A stretch of DNA of 64,000 nucleotides, taken from Opitutaceae bacterium. Its GTDB lineage: Bacteria > Verrucomicrobiota > Verrucomicrobiia > Opitutales > Opitutaceae. Location: NCBI GenBank assembly GCA_018402455.1, contig JAGYIG010000004.1, positions 62,001 to 126,000 of the forward strand, written 5' to 3'. The notes beneath the pieces are model-generated. The model had not been told where the DNA came from, did not search any database, and saw nothing but the letters and a program-made list of their open reading frames with translations. Position 1 is the stretch's first letter; each line of letters begins with the position of its first letter. Shown here piece after piece: positions 6,555 through 15,185 of the stretch. The position numbers were made by a program, and so were the translations under genes.

Positions 6555-9497
6555 ATGATCGTAGACTCCCCCCTGTTTCGCTTGCCCCGTTTCTTTGGCC
6601 TCGCCGTTCTGGCGCTGGGCTGCGCGCTCTCCACCCCCGCCAGCCTCGTTTCTCATCAGGCTGCCGCCGGCGCCTTTCCTTTGGTTGCCGGCGAGCGGGC
6701 CGCGCCGCTCGCTGTCGACGCCCACGACCACCGGGGGGTGCACCATGCGGCCGCCGACCTGCAAGCAGACATCGAGCGGGTTACCGGGTTGACTCCGCCA
6801 ATGAGCGATAGAGCGGCAACCGCCGGGAGGCAGGTGATCATCGGCACGCTGGGGCACAGTGCGTTGGTGGACGAGCTGGTGGCTGCACACGGCATCGACA
6901 CCTCCGCCCTCGCGGGGAACTGGGAGGCCTTTATGATCAAACGCGTGGGCGACGACCTGTTGATTGCGGGTTCCGACATGCGCGGCACGATTTTTGGCGT
7001 CTACACCTTGTCTGAACAAATCGGGGTTTCGCCGTGGTTTTGGTGGGCCGACGTGCCGGTGAAAACAGCCGAAGAACTGCACATCACCAGCGACCTCGTG
7101 GATGACGGCCCCACCGTGCAATACCGCGGGATCTTCATCAACGACGAGGCCCCGGCGTTGACCGGCTGGGTGCACGAAAAATTCGGCGCCTTTGACCACA
7201 CCTTCTACACGCACGTGTTCGAGCTGATCCTGCGCTTGCGGGCCAACTACCTCTGGCCGGCCATGTGGCAGCCCCGGGCGTTCTCGGCGGACGATCCGCT
7301 CAACCCGAAACTCGCTGACGAATACGGCGTGGTCATCGGCACGACCCATCACGAGCCCATGATGCGCTACCACGACGAATGGAGCCGGGAACCCCGCGGC
7401 CCGTGGGACTATACCAAGAACGACGCGGCGCTGCGCGAGTTCTGGCGGGAAGGCGTCGAGCGGGCCCAACCCTACGAATCCATTTACACGCTCGGCATGC
7501 GCGGTGACGGCGACCACGCCATGACCGCCGACACCAACACCGCACTGCTCGAGCGCATCGTGGCGGACCAGCGTGAAATTCTGGCTGACGTGCTGGCGAA
7601 ACCCCAGGCCGAGATCCCGCAGGTGTGGGCGCTCTACAAGGAGGTCCAGTATTACTACGAAGCCGGTATGCGCGTCCCCGATGACGTCATTCTGCTGTGG
7701 TGTGATGACAATTGGGGCAACATCCGCCGCCTCCCCACCCCGGAGGAAATGGAGCGCTCCGGCGGGGCGGGCGTGTATTATCATTTCGACTACGTCGGCG
7801 GCCCCCGCAACTACAAGTGGATCAATGTCCAGCCCATCTCCAAGGTTTGGGAACAGATGCATCTGGCCTGGCAGCATGAGGCCAACCGGATCTGGATCGT
7901 CAATGTGGGGGACATCAAACCGATGGAGTTCCCCATCGAATTCTTCCTCACTATGGCCTGGGACCCGGCGGCGATGACCCTCGACGCGATGCAGGCCTAC
8001 ACCGAGCGATGGGCGGCCGCGGAGTTTGGTCCCGATCAGGCCGCCGAGATCGCGGCCCTGATCGACGGCTACACCAAGCTCAACCGCCACCGCACCCCGG
8101 AGATGATGGCCCCCGACACCTATCATCAGGTGCACTATGACGAAGCCGCCCGCATTCGCGCGGCCTGGGAGGATCTCGTCTCCCGTTCGGAAGTGGTGCA
8201 GGCCGCGCTGCCGGAGGAGGCCCGGGCGGCCTACTTCCAACTCGTGCACTATCCAGTCGCAGCGAGCGCAGCAGTGCGGGCGGTCCACCTCGCCGCAGGG
8301 CAAAACGTTCTCTACGCCGAACAGGGCCGCGCCCTCGCCGCCAATACCGCGGCCCGGGAGTCCCGGGCCATGGCCGCCCGGGAGGCGGAGTTGTCCGAAC
8401 AGTATCACTCCCTGCTTGATGGGAAGTGGAACCATATGATGTCGGAAAAGAAGTTTGGTCACACCTACTGGAACAGCCCGGCAACGGAAGTCCTCCCGCC
8501 CCTGGTCGAAGCGCGACCGGAAGCGGGACCCGTTGTGGGGTTGGCCCTGGCCAACCACCCGATCGCCTACCCGCGATGGGGCATGCCTCCTCCCCGCACA
8601 CCCGAGATCGACGTTTACAGTGAGTCCTCCACCTGGGTGGAACTTTTCAACCGGGGAGACACCCCCTTTCACTTTAAGGTCGAAACGGACGAACCCTGGC
8701 TGCAGGTCACGCCCCAAAGCGGCAAGGTGGAGTCCACCCGGCGCCTCGTGATCTCGGTCGACTGGTCGGAGATGCCGCCGCAATCAACCGAGGCCAAACT
8801 CGAAATATCCGCCGGCGGCGGCTGGGGACACCATCCCTACGATCCGGTGACGCGCGAATTTAACATCGCCACCGATCAGGGACAGCGCTTCACCGTCACC
8901 GTGCCGATCGTGAACCCGGCCGACCTCCGTCCCGGGGAATTTGCCGGCCACATCGAGGTCAACGGCCACGTGGCCATGGAAGCGCCCCACTACAGCCGCG
9001 CCATAGCCGACAGTGGTATCACTTGGGAAACTCTCGAGGACTACGGTCGCACCCTCGGCGCCGTGGCGGCCTACCCTGTGCGGGCCGCGTCCGAGACCCC
9101 CGGCGGCCCCAGCTCCCGATTGGAATACGACTTCTTTTCCCGTCGGACTGGTGAGATTGACCTGGAAATCCACACCGCCCCCTCCCTCGACTACCAGAGC
9201 GGCGACGGCCTGCAATTCGCCGTGTCCCTCAACGACGGGGAGCCGCGTATTCTAAACGTCGATACATGGAAAACCCTGCCGACCTGGGAAAAGGCCGTGG
9301 GCGAAGGCGTCACCCGCATCGCAACCACGGTGACCATTGACCAAGCCGGTCCCCAGACGTTGAAGGTCTGGCGGGTGACCCCGGGCGTGGTGTTTCAGCG
9401 CTTCATCCTCGGCCCCGAGACCTCGTGGCGCAACCACGGCCAAGGCGTGCTTCCCAGTTACCTCGGGCCGCCGGAAAGTCCCCGCGGCGCGAAGTAG
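6555..9497 (+). CDS. GH115 xylan alpha-1,2-glucuronidase
   Basis: The 980-residue protein begins with a signal peptide (about 1-35). It has the layout of GH115: an N-terminal domain (about 35-180, with GTIFGVYTLSEQ), then the catalytic barrel opening with YRGIFINDEAP, ANYLWPAMWQPRAF and VVIGTTHHEPM. The C-terminal beta-rich part (about 680-980) includes the segment after PRWGMPPPRTPEIDVYSE. GH115 enzymes release (4-O-methyl)glucuronic acid from internal xylan residues, whereas the GH67 at 22036 acts on chain-end residues of oligosaccharides. The length is normal for the family. Translation is probably coupled to the preceding gene (16-bp gap). Confidence 0.92.
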   Translation: MIVDSPLFRLPRFFGLAVLALGCALSTPASLVSHQAAAGAFPLVAGERAAPLAVDAHDHRGVHHAAADLQADIERVTGLTPPMSDRAATAGRQVIIGTLGHSALVDELVAAHGIDTSALAGNWEAFMIKRVGDDLLIAGSDMRGTIFGVYTLSEQIGVSPWFWWADVPVKTAEELHITSDLVDDGPTVQYRGIFINDEAPALTGWVHEKFGAFDHTFYTHVFELILRLRANYLWPAMWQPRAFSADDPLNPKLADEYGVVIGTTHHEPMMRYHDEWSREPRGPWDYTKNDAALREFWREGVERAQPYESIYTLGMRGDGDHAMTADTNTALLERIVADQREILADVLAKPQAEIPQVWALYKEVQYYYEAGMRVPDDVILLWCDDNWGNIRRLPTPEEMERSGGAGVYYHFDYVGGPRNYKWINVQPISKVWEQMHLAWQHEANRIWIVNVGDIKPMEFPIEFFLTMAWDPAAMTLDAMQAYTERWAAAEFGPDQAAEIAALIDGYTKLNRHRTPEMMAPDTYHQVHYDEAARIRAAWEDLVSRSEVVQAALPEEARAAYFQLVHYPVAASAAVRAVHLAAGQNVLYAEQGRALAANTAARESRAMAAREAELSEQYHSLLDGKWNHMMSEKKFGHTYWNSPATEVLPPLVEARPEAGPVVGLALANHPIAYPRWGMPPPRTPEIDVYSESSTWVELFNRGDTPFHFKVETDEPWLQVTPQSGKVESTRRLVISVDWSEMPPQSTEAKLEISAGGGWGHHPYDPVTREFNIATDQGQRFTVTVPIVNPADLRPGEFAGHIEVNGHVAMEAPHYSRAIADSGITWETLEDYGRTLGAVAAYPVRAASETPGGPSSRLEYDFFSRRTGEIDLEIHTAPSLDYQSGDGLQFAVSLNDGEPRILNVDTWKTLPTWEKAVGEGVTRIATTVTIDQAGPQTLKVWRVTPGVVFQRFILGPETSWRNHGQGVLPSYLGPPESPRGAK

Positions 9498-9680
9498 CCC
9501 GGGGCATCGCATCCGCCCGCCGATTTCGTCCCGAGTGTCCACGCTCGGCCATCAGCTGGGCTGGATCGGGAGCGGCTTGCCACCGCCCCCCCAACGAGAG
9601 AGGATTTTCCGGCAGACCGCCTGCGACGAGCAATGCTCCACCACGCGGCTGGCGCCCCCATCCACCCGCTGCCCCGCCCC

Positions 9681-12542
9681 ATGAAATCCCTCAGCCTGCC
9701 CCTCTTGTTTATCCTCAGCAGCCTGCTCAGCCCGGCCTCGACCGATCCGCACGATTCGATGTACCAAACCCGGCCTTCGGACCCGGCGGCAGTCTATCTG
9801 ACCTCGGACGACTTCCCGGTGACCGGCGATGGGATCGCCAATGACGCCCCGGCCCTGCAGGCCGCCATCGACCGGGTCGCCGCCAGTGGCCACGCGGGCG
9901 TGCTGTTCATCCCCGCCGGAACCTACCGACTGGACGAAACGGTCTACGTCTGGTCCGGCGTTCGGCTCATGGGCTACGGCGCGGAACGCCCCGTTTTCCT
10001 CCTCGCCGAAGCCACCCCGGGCTTCCAGGGCGAAGACGACGCCTACCTGCTGCACTTTTCCGGCAACCGCCAACCGCCCGAGCCCGGCGAACGCCCCCGC
10101 GATGCCAACCCGGGCACCTTTTACGGTGCCTTGAGCAACCTCAATTTTGTAATCGAGCCCGGGAACCCGGCGGCCATCGCCATCCGGTTCCGGGTCGCCC
10201 AGCACTCCTTCATCTCCCATTGCCATTTCGATCTGGGCGATGCCCGGGCGGGCTTGCGCGACATCGGCAATGAAGTGGAAAACCTCACCTTCTCGGGCGG
10301 CGACTACGGGATCATGACCCAGCGCTCCTCCCCCGGTTGGCCCATCCTCGTCATTGACTGCCGCTTCGAGGGTCAACGCGTCGCCGCCATCCAGACCCGG
10401 GAAGCCGGCCTGGTGGTGGTGCGCCCGCAGATCAAAAACACCCCGACCGCCATCACCATGACCCCGGGCATCCCGGATCAACTTTCCGTCTCCGATGCCC
10501 TCCTTGAAAACATCTCCGGCCCGGCATTCTCCATCAGTCAGGAGCACAAGGCCCGCACCCAAGTTCACCTCGAAAACATCGGCTGCATCAACGTGCCCGT
10601 GCTCGCGCGGTTCAAGGAAAGTGGGCGGACGATCACGATGCCGGACACCCCCTACCGCGTTGAGGAGTGGACCCATGGCCAGCACCTGGACCGCAGCGGG
10701 AGAGGCATCAAGACGGCTTCGAGCCTGAGGCCCCTTTCCCGCGCTCCCCAAGCCGTCGGAACCGACCTCCCCCGGATTCCGCCCTCCCCCTCCTGGACCA
10801 ACGTCCACGACCTCGGCATCATGGGCGATGGGGAAACCGATGTGACGGAGGCGCTCCAGCACGCCATCTTGAACCACCAGGTCCTCTATTTCCCGATTGG
10901 AGTCTACCGGGTGAGCGACACCCTGAAACTGCAGCCGGACACCGTCCTCCTGGGATTCACTCCCGGGTCCACGGCCATTTATCTGGCCCCCCATACCCCG
11001 ACCTTTCAGGACGCCACGCGACCGAAGGCCGTGATTGAGGCTCCCGCCGGCGGAACCAACATCCTCCACAGCATCGGCGTCTACGCCAGCCCCTTCAATC
11101 CGGCTGCCTGCGCCATCCTCTGGAAAGCCGGTCCCCGTTCGCTCCTCAACGATGTCCGCCTCCACGGAGGCCACGGCACCTACCTGCCCGGGGGGATCAA
11201 TGACTCCCGGGGCAAAGACCACCGGGACCAATGGGACACCCTCCCCCCCAGCCTTTGGGTGACCGACGGCGGCGGCGGCATGCTCAAAAACATCTGGAGC
11301 CCCAGCCCCTATGCCAAAGCCGGCCTCGAGATTTCCGACACCGCTACGCGCGGCCGCCTCTATGCGATGTCCGTTGAACACCACGTCAGCCATGAAGTCA
11401 TCCTGCGGAACATGTCCCAGTGGCGGTTTTTCGGCCTGCAATTCGAAGCCGAGCGGGAGGAAAGCCCGCGAGCGCTTCCGCTGCTGATTCAAAACAGCCG
11501 GGACCTGCTCTTCGCGAACACCTTCTTCTACCGCGTCGTCAGCAGTTTTATCCCCTTCTCTGACGCCATCCGGGTTGAGGATTCCCACCATGTCCGGCTG
11601 CGGAACACGCACGTCTACAGCAATTCCAAGGTTTCCTACGACAACAGCGTGTTCCTCGCGGACGCCGGCAACGCCATCCGCGATTCCGAGATCGCCGTAG
11701 TGGATATACCACTACCACCGGCCGCCTTGCCATCGACCCACCGGCAGGCGGATAAAATCGCCGACGGTTTCCTCAATATTTCCGGCTTCGCCACCGCCCC
11801 CAACGGGGATGTCTATTTTGCCGATCCCCGGGAAGCGCAGATCCACCGCTGGTCAGTCGCGGACCAGCAGGTTCACCGGGTGCTGCACCTGGAGGCCCGG
11901 CCGGAACAACTCGCGTTCGACTCGTCCGGCAACCTCCTCATCGTCGCTTATGAAGGCGACGGAACCGTGCTCGCCTACCATGCGGAATCCGGGATAACCC
12001 CCCTCGCGGCCCAACCCAACCGGGCCCGTCCCGGTGCCACCCCCATCCTGCCGGTCAACCGCTGGACCGGCACCGCCGCCTTCCTGCAACAGAGCACAAC
12101 CTCCCCACCCGTTCACTACGTATCCCCCGACGGCACCGCCTTCATTCCCGCCAGCCGGGAATTCCATGCCGGCGCGACCCGATGGGGGACCAAACTGTCG
12201 GACTTGCTGCGGGCCTTTGGCATCGCCCCGGCTCAGCCGGGCCAGCGCTTCTATGTGTCCAATGAAATGGAACTCACCACCTGGTCCTTTCGGGTCGAGC
12301 CGGATGGCACCCTGACGGATCCCGCACTATTCGTGAATGAAGGAGGCGAAGCCGTGGCGGTGGATTCGGCTGGCAAGGTCTATATCGCCGCCGGCCAAAT
12401 CCAAATCTTCGCTCCCGATGGCACCCGCCAGGGAGAGATAACTGTGGCCCAACGCCCCACCAGCCTGACCTTTGGCGGACCCAACGGCGACACCCTCTTC
12501 ATCGGAGCGCGCTCCGCCCTTTACCGGATAAAAATCCCCTGA
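9681..12542 (+). CDS. pectate-lyase-like beta-helix protein with C-terminal propeller
   Basis: The ATG at 9681 gives a signal peptide (MKSLSLPLLFILSSLL) and 953 residues; an upstream in-frame start at 9633 adds a tail that fits no export signal. Two right-handed beta-helix segments each open with a pectate_lyase_3/GH55-like motif: VTGDGIANDAPALQAAID near residue 35 and IMGDGETDVTEALQHAI near 390. From about 690 the sequence changes to propeller-like repeats (ISGFATAPNGDVYFADP, LAFDSSGNLLIVAYEGDG) like those of SMP-30/NHL proteins. The substrate is unknown. The context suggests a plant polysaccharide side chain or a sugar lactone. The 183-bp gap before the start shows nothing notable. Confidence 0.7.
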   Translation: MKSLSLPLLFILSSLLSPASTDPHDSMYQTRPSDPAAVYLTSDDFPVTGDGIANDAPALQAAIDRVAASGHAGVLFIPAGTYRLDETVYVWSGVRLMGYGAERPVFLLAEATPGFQGEDDAYLLHFSGNRQPPEPGERPRDANPGTFYGALSNLNFVIEPGNPAAIAIRFRVAQHSFISHCHFDLGDARAGLRDIGNEVENLTFSGGDYGIMTQRSSPGWPILVIDCRFEGQRVAAIQTREAGLVVVRPQIKNTPTAITMTPGIPDQLSVSDALLENISGPAFSISQEHKARTQVHLENIGCINVPVLARFKESGRTITMPDTPYRVEEWTHGQHLDRSGRGIKTASSLRPLSRAPQAVGTDLPRIPPSPSWTNVHDLGIMGDGETDVTEALQHAILNHQVLYFPIGVYRVSDTLKLQPDTVLLGFTPGSTAIYLAPHTPTFQDATRPKAVIEAPAGGTNILHSIGVYASPFNPAACAILWKAGPRSLLNDVRLHGGHGTYLPGGINDSRGKDHRDQWDTLPPSLWVTDGGGGMLKNIWSPSPYAKAGLEISDTATRGRLYAMSVEHHVSHEVILRNMSQWRFFGLQFEAEREESPRALPLLIQNSRDLLFANTFFYRVVSSFIPFSDAIRVEDSHHVRLRNTHVYSNSKVSYDNSVFLADAGNAIRDSEIAVVDIPLPPAALPSTHRQADKIADGFLNISGFATAPNGDVYFADPREAQIHRWSVADQQVHRVLHLEARPEQLAFDSSGNLLIVAYEGDGTVLAYHAESGITPLAAQPNRARPGATPILPVNRWTGTAAFLQQSTTSPPVHYVSPDGTAFIPASREFHAGATRWGTKLSDLLRAFGIAPAQPGQRFYVSNEMELTTWSFRVEPDGTLTDPALFVNEGGEAVAVDSAGKVYIAAGQIQIFAPDGTRQGEITVAQRPTSLTFGGPNGDTLFIGARSALYRIKIP

Positions 12543-12571
12543 AGCCGGCGGCGGCTGGGGATTTGAAGCCT

Positions 12572-12607
12572 CAACTGCAAGATTCAAAGTTTGACCCCGT
12601 TGGATCG
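12572..12607 (-). repeat. dispersed 'ccgacggggtcaaac' repeat, inverted copy
   Basis: The plus strand reads caactgcaagattcaaag followed by 'tttgaccccgttgg', the reverse complement of the repeat at 1621-1660 with one change. It sits between the beta-helix gene and a PEP-CTERM gene and shows that the family spreads beyond the left-end graveyard. Confidence 0.7.
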
Positions 12608-12724
12608 GCGACTCCGTTGGATCGGCGTTGGGGCCTTATTGGGCTTATGGGGAAATCTGCTAAAACTTCCGAGGACAAGGAATGCGTAGTTTTGTCAGCC
12701 GCCAAAATGAGATGATAGGCCGTT

Positions 12725-13528
12725 ATGAAGACCTATCCCGTTTGGCTAAGCGCGTTGGGGCTTATCTTGGTCCCCTCTTTGTCGGCTCAAGGTTTCAGTG
12801 GCAGTGATGATTTTTCCAACATCTCGAGTGGCCTGTGGTCCTCCACCAGCACCGGAAGCGCCGCCCTCCAGGTGGCCAGCGGCGTGCTTAACTTCACCGA
12901 CGGCAGCATCGACGTTGGCACCACCAACAACGCCTCCTACACGTGGGTGGCCAATGAGGGCACGCCGACCTCCGATTGGCACGTGCAGGTCGACTTCAGC
13001 TCGAACTTCACGCCGGTGCCGGGACACGTAGGGCTATGGGAGTTGATGGTGGCGAAGTCAGACTCACCCGGAGATCGTTTTACGGTGGCTCAGCAATGGA
13101 CCTACATGTTGGCGACAATGAGCGAGTCCGCCGCCTTGCAGGCCTACACGCATGTGGACGGCAGTCAGGCGAGTTTCGATTCAGTTGCCGGCACTTCCAA
13201 CACCGCGACCCTGCGGATTGATTTCCTCGCCGCCACGCAGACCATGGTGGCGTCATACGTGAACGGCTTCACCGTCACGCCTTTTCACAGTGTGGACATC
13301 GACAGTGGTTCCACCAATTGGAACATGGTCACGGGCGACACCTTTACGGTGACGCTGCAGGCTTGGAACAGCACCAACGCAAGCTCGACCATGCCCCTTT
13401 TTGAGGGGGCCTTCACCGCCGACAACTTCTTCGCCGCCACCGGCTCGGCCGTCCCGGAGCCCGCCACCGCCGCCCTACTTTCTGGCCTCGGTGTTTTTGT
13501 TTTGGCCCTCCAGCGCCGTCGGCGCTGA
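12725..13528 (+). CDS. PEP-CTERM sorting-domain protein 1
   Basis: The 267-residue protein has a signal peptide (cleavage likely after SLSAQ) and ends with AVPEPATAALLSGLG, a hydrophobic stretch and the basic tail QRRRR. This is the PEP-CTERM anchor that an exosortase recognises and cleaves. The middle (about 25-235) is rich in Ser, Thr and Asn and reads like a laminin-G/DUF1583-style beta-sandwich, with no catalytic motif I recognise. No exosortase gene is in the window. The gene converges with the oxidoreductase at 13565, 36 bp away. Confidence 0.8.
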   Translation: MKTYPVWLSALGLILVPSLSAQGFSGSDDFSNISSGLWSSTSTGSAALQVASGVLNFTDGSIDVGTTNNASYTWVANEGTPTSDWHVQVDFSSNFTPVPGHVGLWELMVAKSDSPGDRFTVAQQWTYMLATMSESAALQAYTHVDGSQASFDSVAGTSNTATLRIDFLAATQTMVASYVNGFTVTPFHSVDIDSGSTNWNMVTGDTFTVTLQAWNSTNASSTMPLFEGAFTADNFFAATGSAVPEPATAALLSGLGVFVLALQRRRR

Positions 13529-13564
13529 GCCGGGGTCGTTTGGTTGCCTCGCCGGGGTCGGTCG

Positions 13565-14989
13565 TCAGGCCTTGCGGACTGCCTGCGGCTGGAGATCGGT
13601 CAACTCGTCAATGCGAACCTTGCGGCCTTCTTCGATACTCTTGCGGGCGGCAATGCCGACCAGAATGGAAAAGGCGCCGTCGCGCGAACCCGCCGCGTGC
13701 TGCAAGGGGTCGGGCTCGTTGGCGTCCCGCAGCATTTGATTCTGCAGGCGCTTGTCGCCACCGCCATGGCCGCCGACTTCCCGGGGGACGCGGATCTGTT
13801 GGTAGTCCCCAAAGTTGTCCATGACGTAGATTTCCTCGAAATCCTTGATGTCGTCGGCGTCCTGCGACATCTCGATCGCGTGCAGCTCCGCCTGATTGAG
13901 GCGGTTGTCCTTTTGCCACGGGATGCCATCCCAGGCATCGATGCGCCCTTCCTCGCCATTAAAGGCGATGCGCATGCCCTCGTAGGGGGAGTAGGTGGTC
14001 AGCGAGTAGTTCACGACGATGCCATTGGCATAGACAATCTGGACCGACATCTTGTCGTAGATGTCGATTTCTTCGCGATAGACGCAACTATCCCGCAGGT
14101 AGCCATCGTGGTGCTCGTGATCCGCATAGAGCCGCATCGAGCTAGGGCTCTTGGTGATGTCCCAGTAGTAACGGCATTCCTGCTGGTGGGCACAACTCCG
14201 ACAGTTTTCGCCTCGGAAGGGTCCATTCTTGCCGTAGTGCTCGAGGGCGCCGTAGGCGAAAACTTCCACGGGATCCGAGTCGATCCACCAGTTGAGCAGG
14301 TCGAAGTGGTGGGTGGATTTGTGCACCAGCAGGGTGCCTCCCTGGTCCCGCAGGCCATGCCAACGACGGAAATAGGAGGCTCCGTGATAGACGTTGAGAT
14401 ACCAGTTGAAGTCCACCGAGGTGATGCGACCCACGCGATGGGTGGAGATCAGTTCCTTGATCTTGGTGTAGTGCGGGTTGTAGCGGTAGTTGAAGCCGAC
14501 GCGCAGGCTTTGGGCGGAGGCCCGCTCGGCATCGATGATTTGCTGGCACTTGTGTTCATCGGTGGTGAGCGGTTTTTCCGTGATGACCTCAATGTTCTGA
14601 CCCAAGGCCTTCACGATGAATTCGTGGTGGTTGGCGTCGACGGTGCAGACGATGACACGGTCGGGCTGGGTGTTGGCCAGCATCTCATCGAAATCGGAAA
14701 ACAACGGGCAGTCGGTGCCGATATAGTCGCGGGCATACTCCAGCCGACCGGGGTTGGTGTCGCAGAGCCCGACAAATTCAAGCACGTCAGCGTAGTTTTC
14801 CTGCAAATTCCGGCCCCAGAAGTTGATGCCGCGAATGCCTGTGCCCACGAGACAGACCTTGAGTTTTTTTCCGCTGGCCAACGCGCCACGCAACTCTTGC
14901 TGGTTCATGAGCAGCGCGCCCGCTGCGAGCATACCGCCGGATTTCAGGAACGACCGCCGGTCGATGGGGGGGAGCGAGGAGTCTTGCAT
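13565..14989 (-). CDS. Gfo/Idh/MocA-family oxidoreductase, Tat-exported
   Basis: This 474-residue protein starts with a twin-arginine signal (DRRSFLKSGGMLAAGALL), so export is folded and cofactor-bound. The Rossmann fold begins at KVCLVGTGIRGINFWGRN and includes the family's conserved EKPLTTDEHKC, whose Lys lies near the active site. The remainder matches the C-terminal alpha/beta domain. Members oxidise or reduce sugars and cyclitols, or cleave glycosidic bonds by an NAD-dependent route. The substrate here is not predictable. It is the last minus-strand gene of the xylan locus, about 200 bp downstream of the triple esterase. That gap (14990-15185) shows no clear terminator. Confidence 0.85.
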   Translation of the reverse strand: MQDSSLPPIDRRSFLKSGGMLAAGALLMNQQELRGALASGKKLKVCLVGTGIRGINFWGRNLQENYADVLEFVGLCDTNPGRLEYARDYIGTDCPLFSDFDEMLANTQPDRVIVCTVDANHHEFIVKALGQNIEVITEKPLTTDEHKCQQIIDAERASAQSLRVGFNYRYNPHYTKIKELISTHRVGRITSVDFNWYLNVYHGASYFRRWHGLRDQGGTLLVHKSTHHFDLLNWWIDSDPVEVFAYGALEHYGKNGPFRGENCRSCAHQQECRYYWDITKSPSSMRLYADHEHHDGYLRDSCVYREEIDIYDKMSVQIVYANGIVVNYSLTTYSPYEGMRIAFNGEEGRIDAWDGIPWQKDNRLNQAELHAIEMSQDADDIKDFEEIYVMDNFGDYQQIRVPREVGGHGGGDKRLQNQMLRDANEPDPLQHAAGSRDGAFSILVGIAARKSIEEGRKVRIDELTDLQPQAVRKA

Positions 14990-15185
14990 GGGGACGGGGT
15001 TGGGGTGACCGAGACGTTTTCGTAACCAGCTGATGCGAAAACCTTTTGGAATTTCTGAAACACTTTCTCCGAAAGTTCACGCCAAAAGATCGCTCGTTTA
15101 CACCGAGCGCACTCTGCAGGTCGCATCAATCGGGACCAGGGATTCGATCCAATGCGACCTTGGGAGATTTTGGGTCATTCTCCCG

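Noticed and set aside
9633-9680. Upstream start for the beta-helix protein
   Set aside because: It would place 16 His/Pro-rich residues before a good signal peptide that begins at ATG 9681.
6546-12167. Long minus-strand frames opposite GH115 and the beta-helix gene
   Set aside because: They mirror well-supported plus-strand genes and lack family motifs, signal peptides or ribosome-binding sites.
13544-15025. 493-codon plus-strand frame opposite the Gfo/Idh/MocA gene
   Set aside because: Hydrophobic valine-rich antisense translation; the minus strand has a clear Tat signal and Rossmann fold.
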